In this document: positions 6,708-15,441 of the stretch, in pieces
Layout: the number at the start of each line of letters is the position of its first letter
How positions within the stretch are numbered: position 1 is the first letter of the stretch
Assembly: GCA_902495545.1 (NCBI GenBank)
Contig: CABUXM010000015.1
Coordinates: 1 to 31,979 of the forward strand
DNA length: 31,979 nucleotides
DNA from: an uncultured Collinsella sp.
GTDB lineage: Bacteria > Actinomycetota > Coriobacteriia > Coriobacteriales > Coriobacteriaceae
Direction: 5' to 3'
The notes under the pieces: generated by a model
What the model was told of the DNA's origin: nothing
What the model saw: only the letters and a program-made list of their open reading frames with translations
Database searches by the model: none
Made by a program: the position numbers and the translations under genes

Positions 6708-8198
6708 CTAGGCAGTGTAGGCGATAGTCGCGTCGACAGCGTGGCGCCAGCCGGCGATCTTTTTGGCGCGCTCGTCAGCGGGCATGGCAGGCTCCACGAT
6801 GCCGCGGGCCCCATAGACGTCGACGACATCGCGCGTGTACATGTCCAGCGCAATGCCGCAGGCCCAGGCCGCACCCAGGCCGCTCATCTCGTCGTTGCTC
6901 GCGATGCGGATGGGCGAGCCAACCAAGTCGCTCTCAAACTGCATCAGGTACGCGTCACGCGTGGGGCCGCCGTCAACACGAAGCTCGGCCAGCGCCGCGC
7001 CCGAATCCTCGACCATAGCATCAATCACGTCGAAGATCTGATAGGCAATCGACTCATCGGCGGCCTTTACGAACTCCGCGCGACCCGTGGTGCGCGTCAT
7101 GCCAAAGACGCAGCCCTCGGCGTCACTCGCCCAGTGCGGCGCGCCCAGACCGGTAAACGCCGGCACAAAGTAGACGCGGCTCGCCGGATTGGCGGCGTAG
7201 CACAGGTCGGTAACTTCCTCGGGGTTATTGATGAGCTCCAGATCGTCGCGCAGCCACGTCTTGACGGCGCCAGCGTAGCTCACGTTGCCCTCGAGCACGT
7301 ACTCGGTCACGCCGTCCATGCGCCATGCGAGCGAGCTCGAAAGCCCGTGCGAGCTGGCGACGAACTCGTCGCCGACGTTCATCATGACCGAGCTGCCGGT
7401 GCCATAGGTCGCCTTGGCCATGCCGCGGCTATGGCAGCCCTGCGCAAACAAGGCGGCATGGCTGTCGCCGAGCACGCCGTGAATGGGCACGGGTGCCGGC
7501 AAAAAGCCGCCCAGGTCCGTCATGCCGAACAGGCCATCGGAATCGGTCACCTGTGGCAGGCAGGCCACGTCAACGCCAAAGGCCCCGCACACCGGCTCGC
7601 TCCAGCAGCCACGGCGCAGGTCAAAGAGTTGCGTGCGGCTGGCGTTGGACCAGTCGCAGCGGAACTCCGCGCCGCCCGTGAGCGTCCAGACCACCCAGGC
7701 ATCGATGGTGCCCAGGCACAGCTCACCTGCCGCCGCGGCCTCGGCAGCCGTGGGAACGTTCGCGAGAATCCAAGCCATCTTGCCCGCCGGATAGTAGGGC
7801 GAGAGTACCAGACCCGTCGTGTCGCGCACCAGCTCGGCCACGCCTTCGCGCGCAGCAAGCTCGTCGCACAGCTCGCGGGCGCGGGCACACTGCCACACGA
7901 CGGCGTCGCACAGCGGCTCGCCCGTCGTGCGCCTCCAGGCAACGGTGGTCTCGCGCTGGTTGGAGATGCCGATGCCGGCGACGTCGGCAGGGTCGACCCC
8001 GGTCTCCTCCACCACGGCGCGCGCCACGGCCAGCACGTTGGCGGCGATCTCGGCTGGATCATGGCTCACCCAGCCAGCCTCGTTGACAATCTGGCGATGC
8101 GGGCGATCGGCACGATGAATCAAATGGCCGCCCTCGTCCACCAGCAGCGCCTTGGTGCCCTGCGTGGATTGATCGATTCCGATGATGTAGCGGCCCAT
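6708..8198 (-). CDS. FGGY-family sugar kinase, candidate apulose kinase
   Basis: The 496-residue protein has both halves of the FGGY fold. It starts GIDQSTQGTKALL and has NQRETTVAW (80-88), a DNA-K-type catalytic aspartate in GVLGDSHAALF (D245), the nucleotide loop YGTGSS (265-270) and the signature VDGGPTRDAYLMQFESDLVG. It resembles glycerol kinase, but the N-terminal DQSTQGTKA differs from the usual DQGTTSSRA, which argues for another substrate. It is the last gene of an operon with an isomerase and split transketolase, so a ketose is a likely substrate. D-apulose is my leading inference, with xylulose, erythrulose or glycerol as alternatives. ATG 8198 is chosen because AAAGGGG precedes it; an upstream in-frame TTG has no ribosome site. 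Confidence 0.8.
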   Translation of the reverse strand: MGRYIIGIDQSTQGTKALLVDEGGHLIHRADRPHRQIVNEAGWVSHDPAEIAANVLAVARAVVEETGVDPADVAGIGISNQRETTVAWRRTTGEPLCDAVVWQCARARELCDELAAREGVAELVRDTTGLVLSPYYPAGKMAWILANVPTAAEAAAAGELCLGTIDAWVVWTLTGGAEFRCDWSNASRTQLFDLRRGCWSEPVCGAFGVDVACLPQVTDSDGLFGMTDLGGFLPAPVPIHGVLGDSHAALFAQGCHSRGMAKATYGTGSSVMMNVGDEFVASSHGLSSSLAWRMDGVTEYVLEGNVSYAGAVKTWLRDDLELINNPEEVTDLCYAANPASRVYFVPAFTGLGAPHWASDAEGCVFGMTRTTGRAEFVKAADESIAYQIFDVIDAMVEDSGAALAELRVDGGPTRDAYLMQFESDLVGSPIRIASNDEMSGLGAAWACGIALDMYTRDVVDVYGARGIVEPAMPADERAKKIAGWRHAVDATIAYTA

Positions 8199-8217
8199 GG
8201 CCACCCCTTTCAAAACG

Positions 8218-8250
8218 AATGTGACAAAGGGGCGGTCCCTTTGTCACATT
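8218..8250. repeat. Perfect 14-bp hairpin between transketolase and kinase genes
   Basis: AATGTGACAAAGGG (8218-8231) pairs exactly with 8237-8250 around a 5-base loop. It begins four bases past the transketolase subunit stop. It has no U-tract and sits inside an apparent operon, so it may stabilise the upstream mRNA or partly attenuate kinase expression. Confidence 0.75.
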
Positions 8251-8254
8251 CCAG

Positions 8255-9196
8255 TTACTCTGCGGGCAGGAACTCGGCGACCGTCTTTGCGATTCCCTCG
8301 CCCGTCAGGCCGTAGTGCGCAAAGACCTCGGGGCTCGTACCGGTGATGACCGGCGCGTCGGGCAGGGAGAGGCACTTGACCGGACGCGGGCAATGCTCGC
8401 CCACGACCTGCGCGACCATGGAACCCAGGCCGCCGAAGGGGCTGTGCTCCTCGACGGTCACGACGGCGCGCGTGGCGCCGGCGGCCTCGATCACGGCCTC
8501 GGCGTCGAGCGGCTTGACGCAGTACATGTCGAGCACCGTTGCCGAGATTCCCTGCTCGGCCAGCAGATCGGCGGCGTCCACGGCGTGGCGGACCATCTCG
8601 CCGGTGGCGACGAGCGTCACATCGGTGCCGCGACGCACCCAGGTGGCGCGATCCATCTGGAACGGACACTCGTCCTCGGTGTACACGTCCTCCACCGGGT
8701 TGCGGCCCACACGGATGTAGGCCGGCTTGTTGTCGGCGACCAGGGCACGCACGAGCTCGGCGGTCTGGAAGCGATCGCTCGGCAGATACACGCGCATGTT
8801 GGGAATCGCGCTCATGGCGGCGATATCCTGCGCGGAGTGATGACTCATGCCTAAGGCGCCATAGGACACGCCGCCCGAGATGCCGATGAGCTTGACGTTG
8901 GTGTTGGAGTACGAAACGTCGACCTTGCACTGCTCATACGAACGCGTGGTCACAAAGGACGCCGGCGAGGCGGCCCAGGCCTTCTTACCGCACGAGGCCA
9001 TGCCGGCAGCGATGCTCACCAGGTCCTGCTCGGCAATGCCGACCTCAATGGACTGCTGGGGATACTGATCGAAGAACGGCGTGAGCGACGCGGAGCCGCG
9101 GGAGTCGGAGCACAGGACGACGATGTCTTTATCGGTTGCGGCGGCCTCGAGCAGCGTGTCGCAGATAACCTTGCGGTTGGCGATCTTGTTAGCCAT
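8255..9196 (-). CDS. Transketolase C-terminal subunit (PYR and C domains)
   Basis: At 313 residues this is the second half of a two-subunit transketolase. It holds the pyrimidine-binding domain with the catalytic glutamate in EVGIAEQDL (E56), followed by the transketolase C-terminal domain (about 195-305, with VEEHSPFGGLGS). The partner subunit is encoded immediately upstream, and the two genes overlap by eight bases (9189-9196), which suggests coupled translation and a fixed ratio. AAGGAGG before ATG 9196 lies inside the partner's last codons. Split transketolases of this kind include the apulose-4-phosphate transketolase AptAB. A general pentose-phosphate role is the alternative, but the operon context favours a dedicated catabolic enzyme. 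Confidence 0.92.
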   Translation of the reverse strand: MANKIANRKVICDTLLEAAATDKDIVVLCSDSRGSASLTPFFDQYPQQSIEVGIAEQDLVSIAAGMASCGKKAWAASPASFVTTRSYEQCKVDVSYSNTNVKLIGISGGVSYGALGMSHHSAQDIAAMSAIPNMRVYLPSDRFQTAELVRALVADNKPAYIRVGRNPVEDVYTEDECPFQMDRATWVRRGTDVTLVATGEMVRHAVDAADLLAEQGISATVLDMYCVKPLDAEAVIEAAGATRAVVTVEEHSPFGGLGSMVAQVVGEHCPRPVKCLSLPDAPVITGTSPEVFAHYGLTGEGIAKTVAEFLPAE

Positions 9197-10025
9197 TGAT
9201 AGCCTCCTTATGGGCAGCGAAATCGGCGATGATCTGGGCATATTCCTCATCGTTGGGCAGGTGATGATGCCAGGCGGCCTTGTCCTCCATAACCGGCGAG
9301 CCGTAGCCCTTCACCGTGTTGAGGATGATGACCGTGGGCTTACCCTTGGTCTCGGCGGCCAGCGTCAGCGCGGCGTCGATGGCCTGGACGTCGTTGCCCG
9401 GAATGGACAGCACGTTCCAACCGAAGGCGGCCCAGCGCTCCTCCTGCGAATCCTGCTTCATGACGTCCTCGGTGCTGCCGCTGATCTGCAGGCGGTTGCG
9501 GTCCACGAGCGCGCACAGGTTATCGAGCTGGTAGTTGCCGCCGCTCATGGCGCCCTCCCAGACCGAGCCCTCGGCAAGCTCGCCGTCGCCCATGATGGTG
9601 TAGACGCGGTAGTCGCGGCCATCCATCTTGCCGGCAAGCGCCATCCCGACGGCCACGGGCAAGCCGTGACCCAGCGAGCCCGAGTTCATCTCGATGCCCT
9701 TGAGCTTGTTGTTGGGGTGGCCGATGTAGGGGCTGCCGAACTTGGAGAAGCGGGCCTTGACGTCATCGAGGTCAAGATAGCCCTCGTGGCAGAGCACCGC
9801 GTAGTAGGCCTCCATGGCGTGGCCCTTGGAGAGCACGAAGCGATCGCGGCTGGGATCGTCGACGGTCTCGGGAGAAATGTTGAGGTGGTTGGCGTAGAGG
9901 GTCATGAGGGCATCGATGACCGACATGTCGCCGCCGATGTGCCCGCCGGCGCCAGCCATGATGATATCGACGCAATCGCGGCGAAGGTCCCAACGCAGGG
10001 ATTCAAGCTCTTCGATAGTTGCCAT
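9189..10025 (-). CDS. Transketolase N-terminal subunit (thiamine-diphosphate domain)
   Basis: The 278-residue protein is the first half of the split transketolase. It carries the thiamine diphosphate motif beginning GDGELAEGSVWEGA (146-159) and ending near N177, the histidine-containing FVLSKGHA (63-70) and the family segment GSLGHGLPVAVGMA. With the C-terminal subunit it should transfer a two-carbon unit from a ketose phosphate. ATG 10025 starts two bases after the isomerase stop and uses GAGGAGA located in the isomerase's last codons; longer in-frame starts would run deep into the isomerase. Together the isomerase, the two transketolase genes and the kinase form one continuous operon. Confidence 0.92.
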   Translation of the reverse strand: MATIEELESLRWDLRRDCVDIIMAGAGGHIGGDMSVIDALMTLYANHLNISPETVDDPSRDRFVLSKGHAMEAYYAVLCHEGYLDLDDVKARFSKFGSPYIGHPNNKLKGIEMNSGSLGHGLPVAVGMALAGKMDGRDYRVYTIMGDGELAEGSVWEGAMSGGNYQLDNLCALVDRNRLQISGSTEDVMKQDSQEERWAAFGWNVLSIPGNDVQAIDAALTLAAETKGKPTVIILNTVKGYGSPVMEDKAAWHHHLPNDEEYAQIIADFAAHKEAING

Positions 10026-10027
10026 TT

Positions 10028-11428
10028 CTACTCTCCTCGCAGGTAAGCTTTGACGTCTTCTTCGATGGGATCGTACAGGTCGGGGACAATGCCGATGTAC
10101 TTGCACGCCTCGTATAGCACCGGCACCACGTTGGCGTGGATGGCGACACAGTGGTGGATGTAGGGACCCTCGACGATCTTGGCCTCGAGGCGCTTGAGGT
10201 TTTCGACCTCGACCCACAGGTAGGTGCCCATGCCGGCCGGGCCGTCGATGCCGCGGGCGTTGCCCAGCAGCAGCGAGTACTCGCCGTTGTCGCCGTCAAA
10301 GCGGGCAAGGGTGAGGTCGCCGTGCTTGGCCTCGGCCGTCAGCGCGCCGGGGTGATCGAAAGCCAGCGGGTAAGTGAGCTTGGGCTTGACGGCCGCGCAG
10401 CTGCAGGGCCAGGGGCCGCAGTGCTGCAGCAGCTCGCCGTTCTCGTTGTCGGGATGACGCACGGTCCAGTCGGCAAACATGCCGCGGTGACGGCCCAGGT
10501 CGGCGGCCTCGACCATCAGCGCTGTGATGGCGCCATGGATGTCGGTCTCGCAGACGACGGGGATACCCATCTCGTTGAGGATGGCGTTGGCGGCGCAGGG
10601 CATAATGCCCAGCTCGTCCTGCAGGGCGTTCCAGCACTGGATGGCACCGGCGTTGCAGCCGTACTTCTCGACCAAGCGCTTCATGGCAATGGCAAGACCG
10701 GCCACAGCGGGGACCTTATCCTCGGGGATGCAGATCTCAAAGCTGTCGGCAATGTGGGCGAGCATGGCTGCCATGGCCTGCTCGTCGGCCTGGGCGTCGC
10801 GCACGGCCTGGACAAGCTCGGTCATGGGGATGGGCGAAAGCTGAATGTTGAACTTCTCGAGCAGCTCGCCCTCGTTGCACATGGTGGACCAGAAGTCGAA
10901 CGGGCGAGTGGCCATCTGCAGGATGCGGGTGTGCTTGAAAGTCTTGACCACGTTGCACACGGCCAAAAAGTCCCAGACACCGCGCTCGAACTCGGGATCG
11001 GTCAGACGGCAGTTGGTCATGTAGGTGAAGGGAACCTGGAAGCGACGCAGGACCTTGCCGGTGGCGAACAGGCCGCACTGGCTATCGCGCAGACGGGTGC
11101 CGTCGGGCTCGGGGCGCTCGTCGCGCGGACCCCACAGCAGCACGGGCAGGCCGAGCTCGCGGGCAAGGCGGGCGCAAACATACTCGGTACCAAAGTTGGC
11201 GTGGCAGAGCATGATGCCGTCGACGCCCTCGGCGCGGAACTTCTTGACGATAGGCTCGATATGGCTGTCGTCGAACAGCAGGCCCTCGTCATTGATGTCG
11301 TCGATATCCACGATCTCGACGCCGATCTCGCGCAGACGATCAGCCGTCAGGCCGCGATACTTGATCGCGTCCGGCGCGCTAAAGATGCTGCGGCGCGTGG
11401 GTACAAAGCCGAGCTTGATCTTGTCCAT
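10028..11428 (-). CDS. L-fucose/L-arabinose isomerase-family protein, candidate apiose isomerase
   Basis: The 466-residue protein belongs to the FucI/AraA superfamily of aldose-ketose isomerases, which use Mn2+ or similar ions. The N-terminal half has the Rossmann-like pattern (KLGFVPTRR…, VDGIMLCHANFG). The C-terminal half has probable metal ligands E294 in CETDIHG, D320 in MFADW and a histidine in GPYIHHCVAIH (about 425-431). It is shorter than E. coli FucI (about 590 residues). As first gene of the operon with a split transketolase and an FGGY kinase, it probably makes the ketose that the kinase phosphorylates. D-apiose to D-apulose is inferred; fucose, arabinose and other pentoses are alternatives, but no aldolase is present, which argues against fucose. 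GGGAGGA supports the start. Confidence 0.82.
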   Translation of the reverse strand: MDKIKLGFVPTRRSIFSAPDAIKYRGLTADRLREIGVEIVDIDDINDEGLLFDDSHIEPIVKKFRAEGVDGIMLCHANFGTEYVCARLARELGLPVLLWGPRDERPEPDGTRLRDSQCGLFATGKVLRRFQVPFTYMTNCRLTDPEFERGVWDFLAVCNVVKTFKHTRILQMATRPFDFWSTMCNEGELLEKFNIQLSPIPMTELVQAVRDAQADEQAMAAMLAHIADSFEICIPEDKVPAVAGLAIAMKRLVEKYGCNAGAIQCWNALQDELGIMPCAANAILNEMGIPVVCETDIHGAITALMVEAADLGRHRGMFADWTVRHPDNENGELLQHCGPWPCSCAAVKPKLTYPLAFDHPGALTAEAKHGDLTLARFDGDNGEYSLLLGNARGIDGPAGMGTYLWVEVENLKRLEAKIVEGPYIHHCVAIHANVVPVLYEACKYIGIVPDLYDPIEEDVKAYLRGE

Positions 11429-11454
11429 GTACGTCCTCCCCTAATCACATGTTC

Positions 11455-11514
11455 AGTAAACAGACGCATGTTTCGTTTTGTTCTGTTTACTAAATGTTTT
11501 ACTCTTCTGTTTAG
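11455..11514 (-). promoter_or_regulatory. Candidate LacI-type operator cluster upstream of the isomerase operon
   Basis: AGTAAACAG (11455-11463) and CTGTTTACT (11483-11491) form a perfect 9-bp inverted repeat just upstream of the isomerase ribosome site. A third TGTTTA half-site lies in TTTACTCTTCTGTTTAG (11498-11514), whose complement matches 16 of 17 bases at 19152-19168 upstream of the minus-strand LacI gene. This suggests that this LacI protein controls both promoters. Confidence 0.55.
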
Positions 11515-11591
11515 AAGTTTAGCGCGAAATACCCGTAGACGGTAGAGAAATCAGCCTAAACGGTATGTAAACAATCTGAACATACAAGGGC

Positions 11592-11620
11592 AACAAAAAG
11601 AGGGCCCCGAAGGACCCTCT
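11592..11620 (-). terminator. Intrinsic terminator after PTS IIA
   Basis: On the minus strand AGAGGGTCC-TTCG-GGGCCCTCT is followed by TTTTTGTTG. It lies about 90 bases after the IIA stop and divides the PTS/glycosidase operon from the isomerase operon. Confidence 0.88.
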
Positions 11621-11710
11621 CTATCCGCATATGTATGTACGCGAAATCAATACCGCCCTATTCCCGCGAGCACACCGCCCGCGGGGGTAATCTGGCTGCA
11701 AGGCCCGTGG

Positions 11711-12028
11711 TTACGCGCCCATCTTGCGATAGACGTCCACGAACTCCTTGGCAAGGATGCCAAAGCCCTCGGCACTCATAAGCTGATCCTCGGCATGGAC
11801 AACCAAAAGATCGATGCTCAGGTTCTCGCCAGCTGCAGTCTGCTGGACAAGGCCACCGTGAGCCGCGTGACCCTCGGCATAGTGCTGCTGGCCCTCGGCG
11901 ATCTTCGCCTCGGCCTCTTCGAACTTGCCATCACGAGCTAGGTGAATCGCATCGATGTAGCAGCTGCGCGCGCAACCGACGCCTGCAATGATCTGAAAGC
12001 TCTGAAGCTGAATCTCTTCTGCCGTCAT
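11711..12028 (-). CDS. PTS Lac/Cel-family EIIA component
   Basis: The 105-residue protein is a typical Lac-family IIA, an all-helical phosphocarrier that passes phosphate from HPr to IIB. The phosphorylated histidine is H78 in LLVVHAEDQLM. ATG 12028 begins two bases after the IIB stop; the longer open frame upstream overlaps IIB and is discarded. Translation is probably coupled to IIB, as only a weak GGGA precedes the start. The order IIC-IIB-IIA with a terminator straight after IIA marks the end of the operon. Confidence 0.93.
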   Translation of the reverse strand: MTAEEIQLQSFQIIAGVGCARSCYIDAIHLARDGKFEEAEAKIAEGQQHYAEGHAAHGGLVQQTAAGENLSIDLLVVHAEDQLMSAEGFGILAKEFVDVYRKMGA

Positions 12029-12030
12029 AC

Positions 12031-12333
12031 CTACAGTCCCATCAGTTCCTTGGCCTGGGCCAGAGCCTTGGCGCCGTCCATCATGCCGTAGATGGCCATG
12101 GGGATCACGCCGACCGGTACCTCGGGGCATGCGGCAGAAACCTCGTCCTTGGCATAGCCAACCTGCGGCCCAAGCAGGATGCAGTCGGCATTGCGTCCGA
12201 TGGTGGCAGCCTCGCTGACGGCGTGGGCGGAGACCTCGCACTCCAGACCCTCGGCGTCGGCAGCCTTCTTGATGTTCTTCATGATGATGCTCGTGGACAT
12301 GCCACCGGCGCACATAAGAACGATGTTTTTCAT
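12031..12333 (-). CDS. PTS Lac/Cel-family EIIB component
   Basis: The 100-residue protein begins MKNIVLMCAGGMSTS, with the phosphorylated cysteine at C8 in the CxxGMSTS loop that defines Lac/Cel-type IIB. It transfers phosphate from IIA to the sugar during transport. ATG 12333 has AAAGGAA upstream, so nine extra N-terminal codons in the open frame are excluded. A gap of ~90 bases separates it from IIC, longer than the 2-base gap to IIA, and contains no strong terminator. Confidence 0.93.
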   Translation of the reverse strand: MKNIVLMCAGGMSTSIIMKNIKKAADAEGLECEVSAHAVSEAATIGRNADCILLGPQVGYAKDEVSAACPEVPVGVIPMAIYGMMDGAKALAQAKELMGL

Positions 12334-12423
12334 TGCAGTTCCTTTCCTGTAACCCCTCACAGGGACTTATATGTTTCGGCAATCAACGCGATCGGCCGAA
12401 CCTACGAACTTACGGACAACGAC

Positions 12424-13728
12424 CTACTCGGCAGAAGCCTTTGCGGCGGCCTCCTCCTCGAGGGCCTCCTTGTCGGCCATCTTGACAAACGGGATGAACA
12501 GCAGGGCAACGGCGAGAATCGCAGCGCAGACGATGACAACCAGACCAGGACCGCCGATGAAGAAGTCGGTGATGGGCAGCGGCACGACGAACGGCATGTT
12601 GACCGTCGGGTTATACGCGTTGCCAAGACCCAGCAGCAGACCAATAGCGGCAACGGCGCATGCGACCGGCTTGAGCAGGATGTAGGGGATGAACATATAG
12701 GGGTTCATGGCGACGGGCGTACCAAAGATGATGGGCTCGGAGATGTTGAAGATGGCAGGCACCAGAGCGACCTTGGAAAGCGTCTTGTAGCGCTCGGACT
12801 TGGCCGTGAGCAGTGCAAGCTCCATGCCCAGGGCGTCAACAGAACCCACGGAGAACATAACGATGAACGGCAAATACGGAAGCGGCTGGCCGGCAAGGTA
12901 TGCCTCGACGTTGGCCAGAGCGCACGTCGAAACGACCGGCATGTACACGCTCATCAGGACGCTGGGATGTACACCAAAGAAGAACAGCAGGTTGCACAGG
13001 ATAAAGTAGACGACGACGGCCCACGGGCTGGAGCCCAGGAACATAACGGGCACCGCAATGGTGGAGTTGATGAGGTTAAAGACATCGCCGTAGCTCGTCA
13101 GGCCCATGCCCCACTTAAGCAGCGCGGCCGAGGTAAAGATGACGATGGCGCAGAACATCGGGGACAGCGAGTCGTTGACGAACTGCGGAACGGAATCGGG
13201 CATGGGAATGGCGATATGCTTCATAAGGAAGTTGAGCGCCTTCGGCACGATCAGCGCCACGAGCAGGGCCACGAACAGACCCGAGCTGCCCAGGTAACGG
13301 GTGGTGATGAAGGTCGAGCCGTCCTCGGCATGGCCCAGCGGGATCAGCAGGAGCAGAACGCCAATGGACGCAACCGTCGTCGTAAGGCCCTTGTTCTCAA
13401 GCACCTTGCCGTAGGAGTACGAAACCGAAGCGCACATGTAGATGGCACCGAGGTTCATGGTGACGACCAACACATCGGCAATCGTCGCCGACATGCCAGT
13501 GCCGGTAAGGAACGCCTGCAGCGGCGGGATCGGCAGTCCGTTGATGATGGAGAGCAACGCCACGCCCAGCGTAACGGGCATGGTCGCCATCATGCCGGAC
13601 ATAAGGCCCTTTACGACCTTAAAGCTGCTCACTTTGTGGGCAATGGGGCCCACGTGCTTCTCGAGGAAGCCCTGCATCGAATCGAGAACGCTCATTTCGT
13701 GTTCACTGATCCTCTCTAAACGATTCAT
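12424..13728 (-). CDS. PTS Lac/Cel-family EIIC permease
   Basis: Up to 434 residues with about ten hydrophobic segments. The N-terminal …FLEKHVGPIAHKV…, the loop segment GVHPSVLMSVYMP and the signature NISEPIIFGTPVAMNPYM are characteristic of lactose/cellobiose-type IIC proteins. These import beta-linked disaccharides or oligosaccharides with phosphorylation on the sugar. The start is uncertain: ATG 13728 has no ribosome site, while an internal ATG at 13695 has GAGAGGA about 14 bases upstream and gives the more usual N-terminus MSVLDSMQGF. The gene lies between the GH140-like gene and IIB. The glycosidase next door implies that the cargo is a glycoside or disaccharide and not a free pentose. 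Confidence 0.9.
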   Translation of the reverse strand: MNRLERISEHEMSVLDSMQGFLEKHVGPIAHKVSSFKVVKGLMSGMMATMPVTLGVALLSIINGLPIPPLQAFLTGTGMSATIADVLVVTMNLGAIYMCASVSYSYGKVLENKGLTTTVASIGVLLLLIPLGHAEDGSTFITTRYLGSSGLFVALLVALIVPKALNFLMKHIAIPMPDSVPQFVNDSLSPMFCAIVIFTSAALLKWGMGLTSYGDVFNLINSTIAVPVMFLGSSPWAVVVYFILCNLLFFFGVHPSVLMSVYMPVVSTCALANVEAYLAGQPLPYLPFIVMFSVGSVDALGMELALLTAKSERYKTLSKVALVPAIFNISEPIIFGTPVAMNPYMFIPYILLKPVACAVAAIGLLLGLGNAYNPTVNMPFVVPLPITDFFIGGPGLVVIVCAAILAVALLFIPFVKMADKEALEEEAAAKASAE

Positions 13729-13739
13729 CTAGCTGTCAA

Positions 13740-13768
13740 GCGGGAAATTGCGGCCGACTCTTTCCCGC
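13740..13768. repeat. Hairpin between the glycosidase and IIC genes
   Basis: GCGGGAAA (13740-13747) and TTTCCCGC (13761-13768) are perfect arms around a 13-base loop. It lies within the 61-base gap inside the operon and may act in mRNA processing or partial attenuation. Confidence 0.6.
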
Positions 13769-13789
13769 CTATGACCAAGGGAAATATGG

Positions 13790-15412
13790 TTATGCCTTGA
13801 GCTCGAGGACGAGGAGCCAATCCCCAACCTCGGGTTTGTCAGGCAGTGTGATGCTGTCCGTGACGACAGAGACGTTCTCGCCGTCACGGTATGCGCCCGT
13901 GCGGGGGTTAAACCATCGGCTTGCATAGGCAGCGCCCGTCGGCACGCCCTCGATAGCAAGCTTTCGGCGCACGGTATCGCCAAAGTACGCGACGATGCGC
14001 GAAAGGTCTCGGTTGGCGGTTGCCAGCGGAGCCTTGTTGGCAAACAGGTTGCCCGCATCGGTCGTTTCGTAGGGAGCGAGCTCCCAGAAGTGATTTTCTT
14101 CGTAGAAGGAGCGCATATAGCCCATCTGGACTGCACCCTCTCCGTCTACCGCCTGGGCCCACGTAATGCCAAAGCGGTTGAAGATCGCCATAAAGGGATC
14201 GAGCTCCTCGGGACTTTCCCACACGTTGTCCCAGATGCCCTGGGCTCCGTAGGTATAGCCAGCGCCGCCCGCCTGCATGCAGATATACGCCACGCGACGC
14301 AACATGTCTGCGGTGCACAGGCGCGTACCCATTTCCTCGAGCGTCGAGCAAAACTCGTAGAGCGCCTCGCCCTCGACGAAGGGCTTGTCGTCATGAGCTG
14401 CCAGATAGTCAAAGTAGTCGCTCGCCTTGATCAGGTAATCGCCATGACCGGCCTGGTTGAGCGTAAAGTCCATCCAAGCCTCGTCCTGGTAGTAATCGGC
14501 AAAGGGGCGCTCGTTGGTATAGTGCGCCGTAGCCAGGTGGCCATAGCCGTCGCGGGCCTCGATCTCCAAGGCGACCTCACGCCATCCGTCGATCAAAGCG
14601 GCTCGATCTTCTTTGCCATACCCGGCAACCTCGCCGGCAAGCGTCCAAACCATCGGATATGCGCCATAGCGCGCCACCAGATAGCGGGCAAGGTGCTTTT
14701 GATGCTCCACGCCATGATCGCCGCGAATAGAAAACGCCCATGCCTGGCCAAGCGCGTTGACCAAACCGGCATCGGCGACATAGGCCATGCGGCGATCAAG
14801 CTCCTGCCGGTAGAAAGCAACATTGGGCAGATCCTCTGCGCCCTTGGGCATACCGCCGTCAATCCAGTAGCGACCATCTGCGCCCATGTCAGAGCGCAAG
14901 TTGGTCTGGTAGACGGTAAATCCCTGCTTGGCACGCAGGTCGACCATGCCGCGGAACTGACTCGTCATGCCAGGGTGGTTCGACTTGTCCCAGCTCTCGC
15001 GGTAGGCAAACTCCCAGTGGGTGTCGCCGAGCCAAAAAAACGGCGTGCCATCCGAATAGGCAAATAAGTGCGGGTTGTCCGCGACGCGGATAAAGCCGTG
15101 GCGATACAGGTCGAGGTCGCCCGTGTACGGTACAGCCTCGACGCTGCCCACACGGCCATTAAGACCGGTCTGCTCGGGAGCCTCGATACCATAGTTCCAA
15201 GCGCCGAGCTCGGTCGGGGCAAACGAGACGCGGTAGGTGCGGTCGCCGTCCCAGTAGGCCTCGCGGCGGATCACCCTGCCGCTCGGACCGACAAACTCCG
15301 CCCAAATCTCAACATCCAAAAACGGGTTGTCGAACGAACAGGCGCTCTCAAACGTCAGAACGACCGGACGCCAGATCTCGGCGACAGCGTCTTGGTTCAA
15401 CGTCGTATCCAT
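13790..15412 (-). CDS. DUF5060-DUF4038 glycosidase (GH140, apiosidase-like)
   Basis: The 540-residue protein has an N-terminal beta-sandwich DUF5060-like domain (about 10-90). A DUF4038/apiosidase-like TIM barrel (about 105-430, FFWLGDTHWEFAYR at 125-138) follows, and then a C-terminal beta domain. Candidate catalytic acids are E261 in MVWTLAGEV and E347 or E349 in KPFVEGEALYE. The GH140 family includes a characterised apiosidase that removes D-apiose from pectin rhamnogalacturonan II. No signal peptide is present, so it should act in the cytoplasm on PTS-imported substrate, unlike the exported Bacteroides enzymes. AGAGGGG precedes ATG 15412. It lies 29 bases after the hydrolase gene. Specificity for apiosides is inferred from family and operon context. 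Confidence 0.82.
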   Translation of the reverse strand: MDTTLNQDAVAEIWRPVVLTFESACSFDNPFLDVEIWAEFVGPSGRVIRREAYWDGDRTYRVSFAPTELGAWNYGIEAPEQTGLNGRVGSVEAVPYTGDLDLYRHGFIRVADNPHLFAYSDGTPFFWLGDTHWEFAYRESWDKSNHPGMTSQFRGMVDLRAKQGFTVYQTNLRSDMGADGRYWIDGGMPKGAEDLPNVAFYRQELDRRMAYVADAGLVNALGQAWAFSIRGDHGVEHQKHLARYLVARYGAYPMVWTLAGEVAGYGKEDRAALIDGWREVALEIEARDGYGHLATAHYTNERPFADYYQDEAWMDFTLNQAGHGDYLIKASDYFDYLAAHDDKPFVEGEALYEFCSTLEEMGTRLCTADMLRRVAYICMQAGGAGYTYGAQGIWDNVWESPEELDPFMAIFNRFGITWAQAVDGEGAVQMGYMRSFYEENHFWELAPYETTDAGNLFANKAPLATANRDLSRIVAYFGDTVRRKLAIEGVPTGAAYASRWFNPRTGAYRDGENVSVVTDSITLPDKPEVGDWLLVLELKA

Positions 15413-15441
15413 TACAGACCCCTCTCCGGTCTTAATACCTA

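Noticed and set aside
8218..8250. Hairpin between transketolase and kinase considered as a full terminator
   Set aside because: There is no U-tract on the minus strand and only 56 bases separate genes of the same pathway, so it was recorded as a hairpin within an operon.
10028..11428. Assignment of the isomerase as a true L-fucose isomerase
   Set aside because: It is about 120 residues shorter than FucI, and no fuculokinase-aldolase pair is present. A split transketolase follows instead, which points to a different sugar.
11711..12382. 223-codon minus-strand frame covering IIA and extending upstream
   Set aside because: The upstream half runs over the IIB gene in another frame. The real IIA begins at 12028, giving the standard 105-residue protein.
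12223..13719. Plus-strand frame of 498 codons opposite IIC
   Set aside because: The translation is rich in Asp, His, Arg and Gly without any domain, as expected for the antisense of a membrane protein gene in high-GC DNA.
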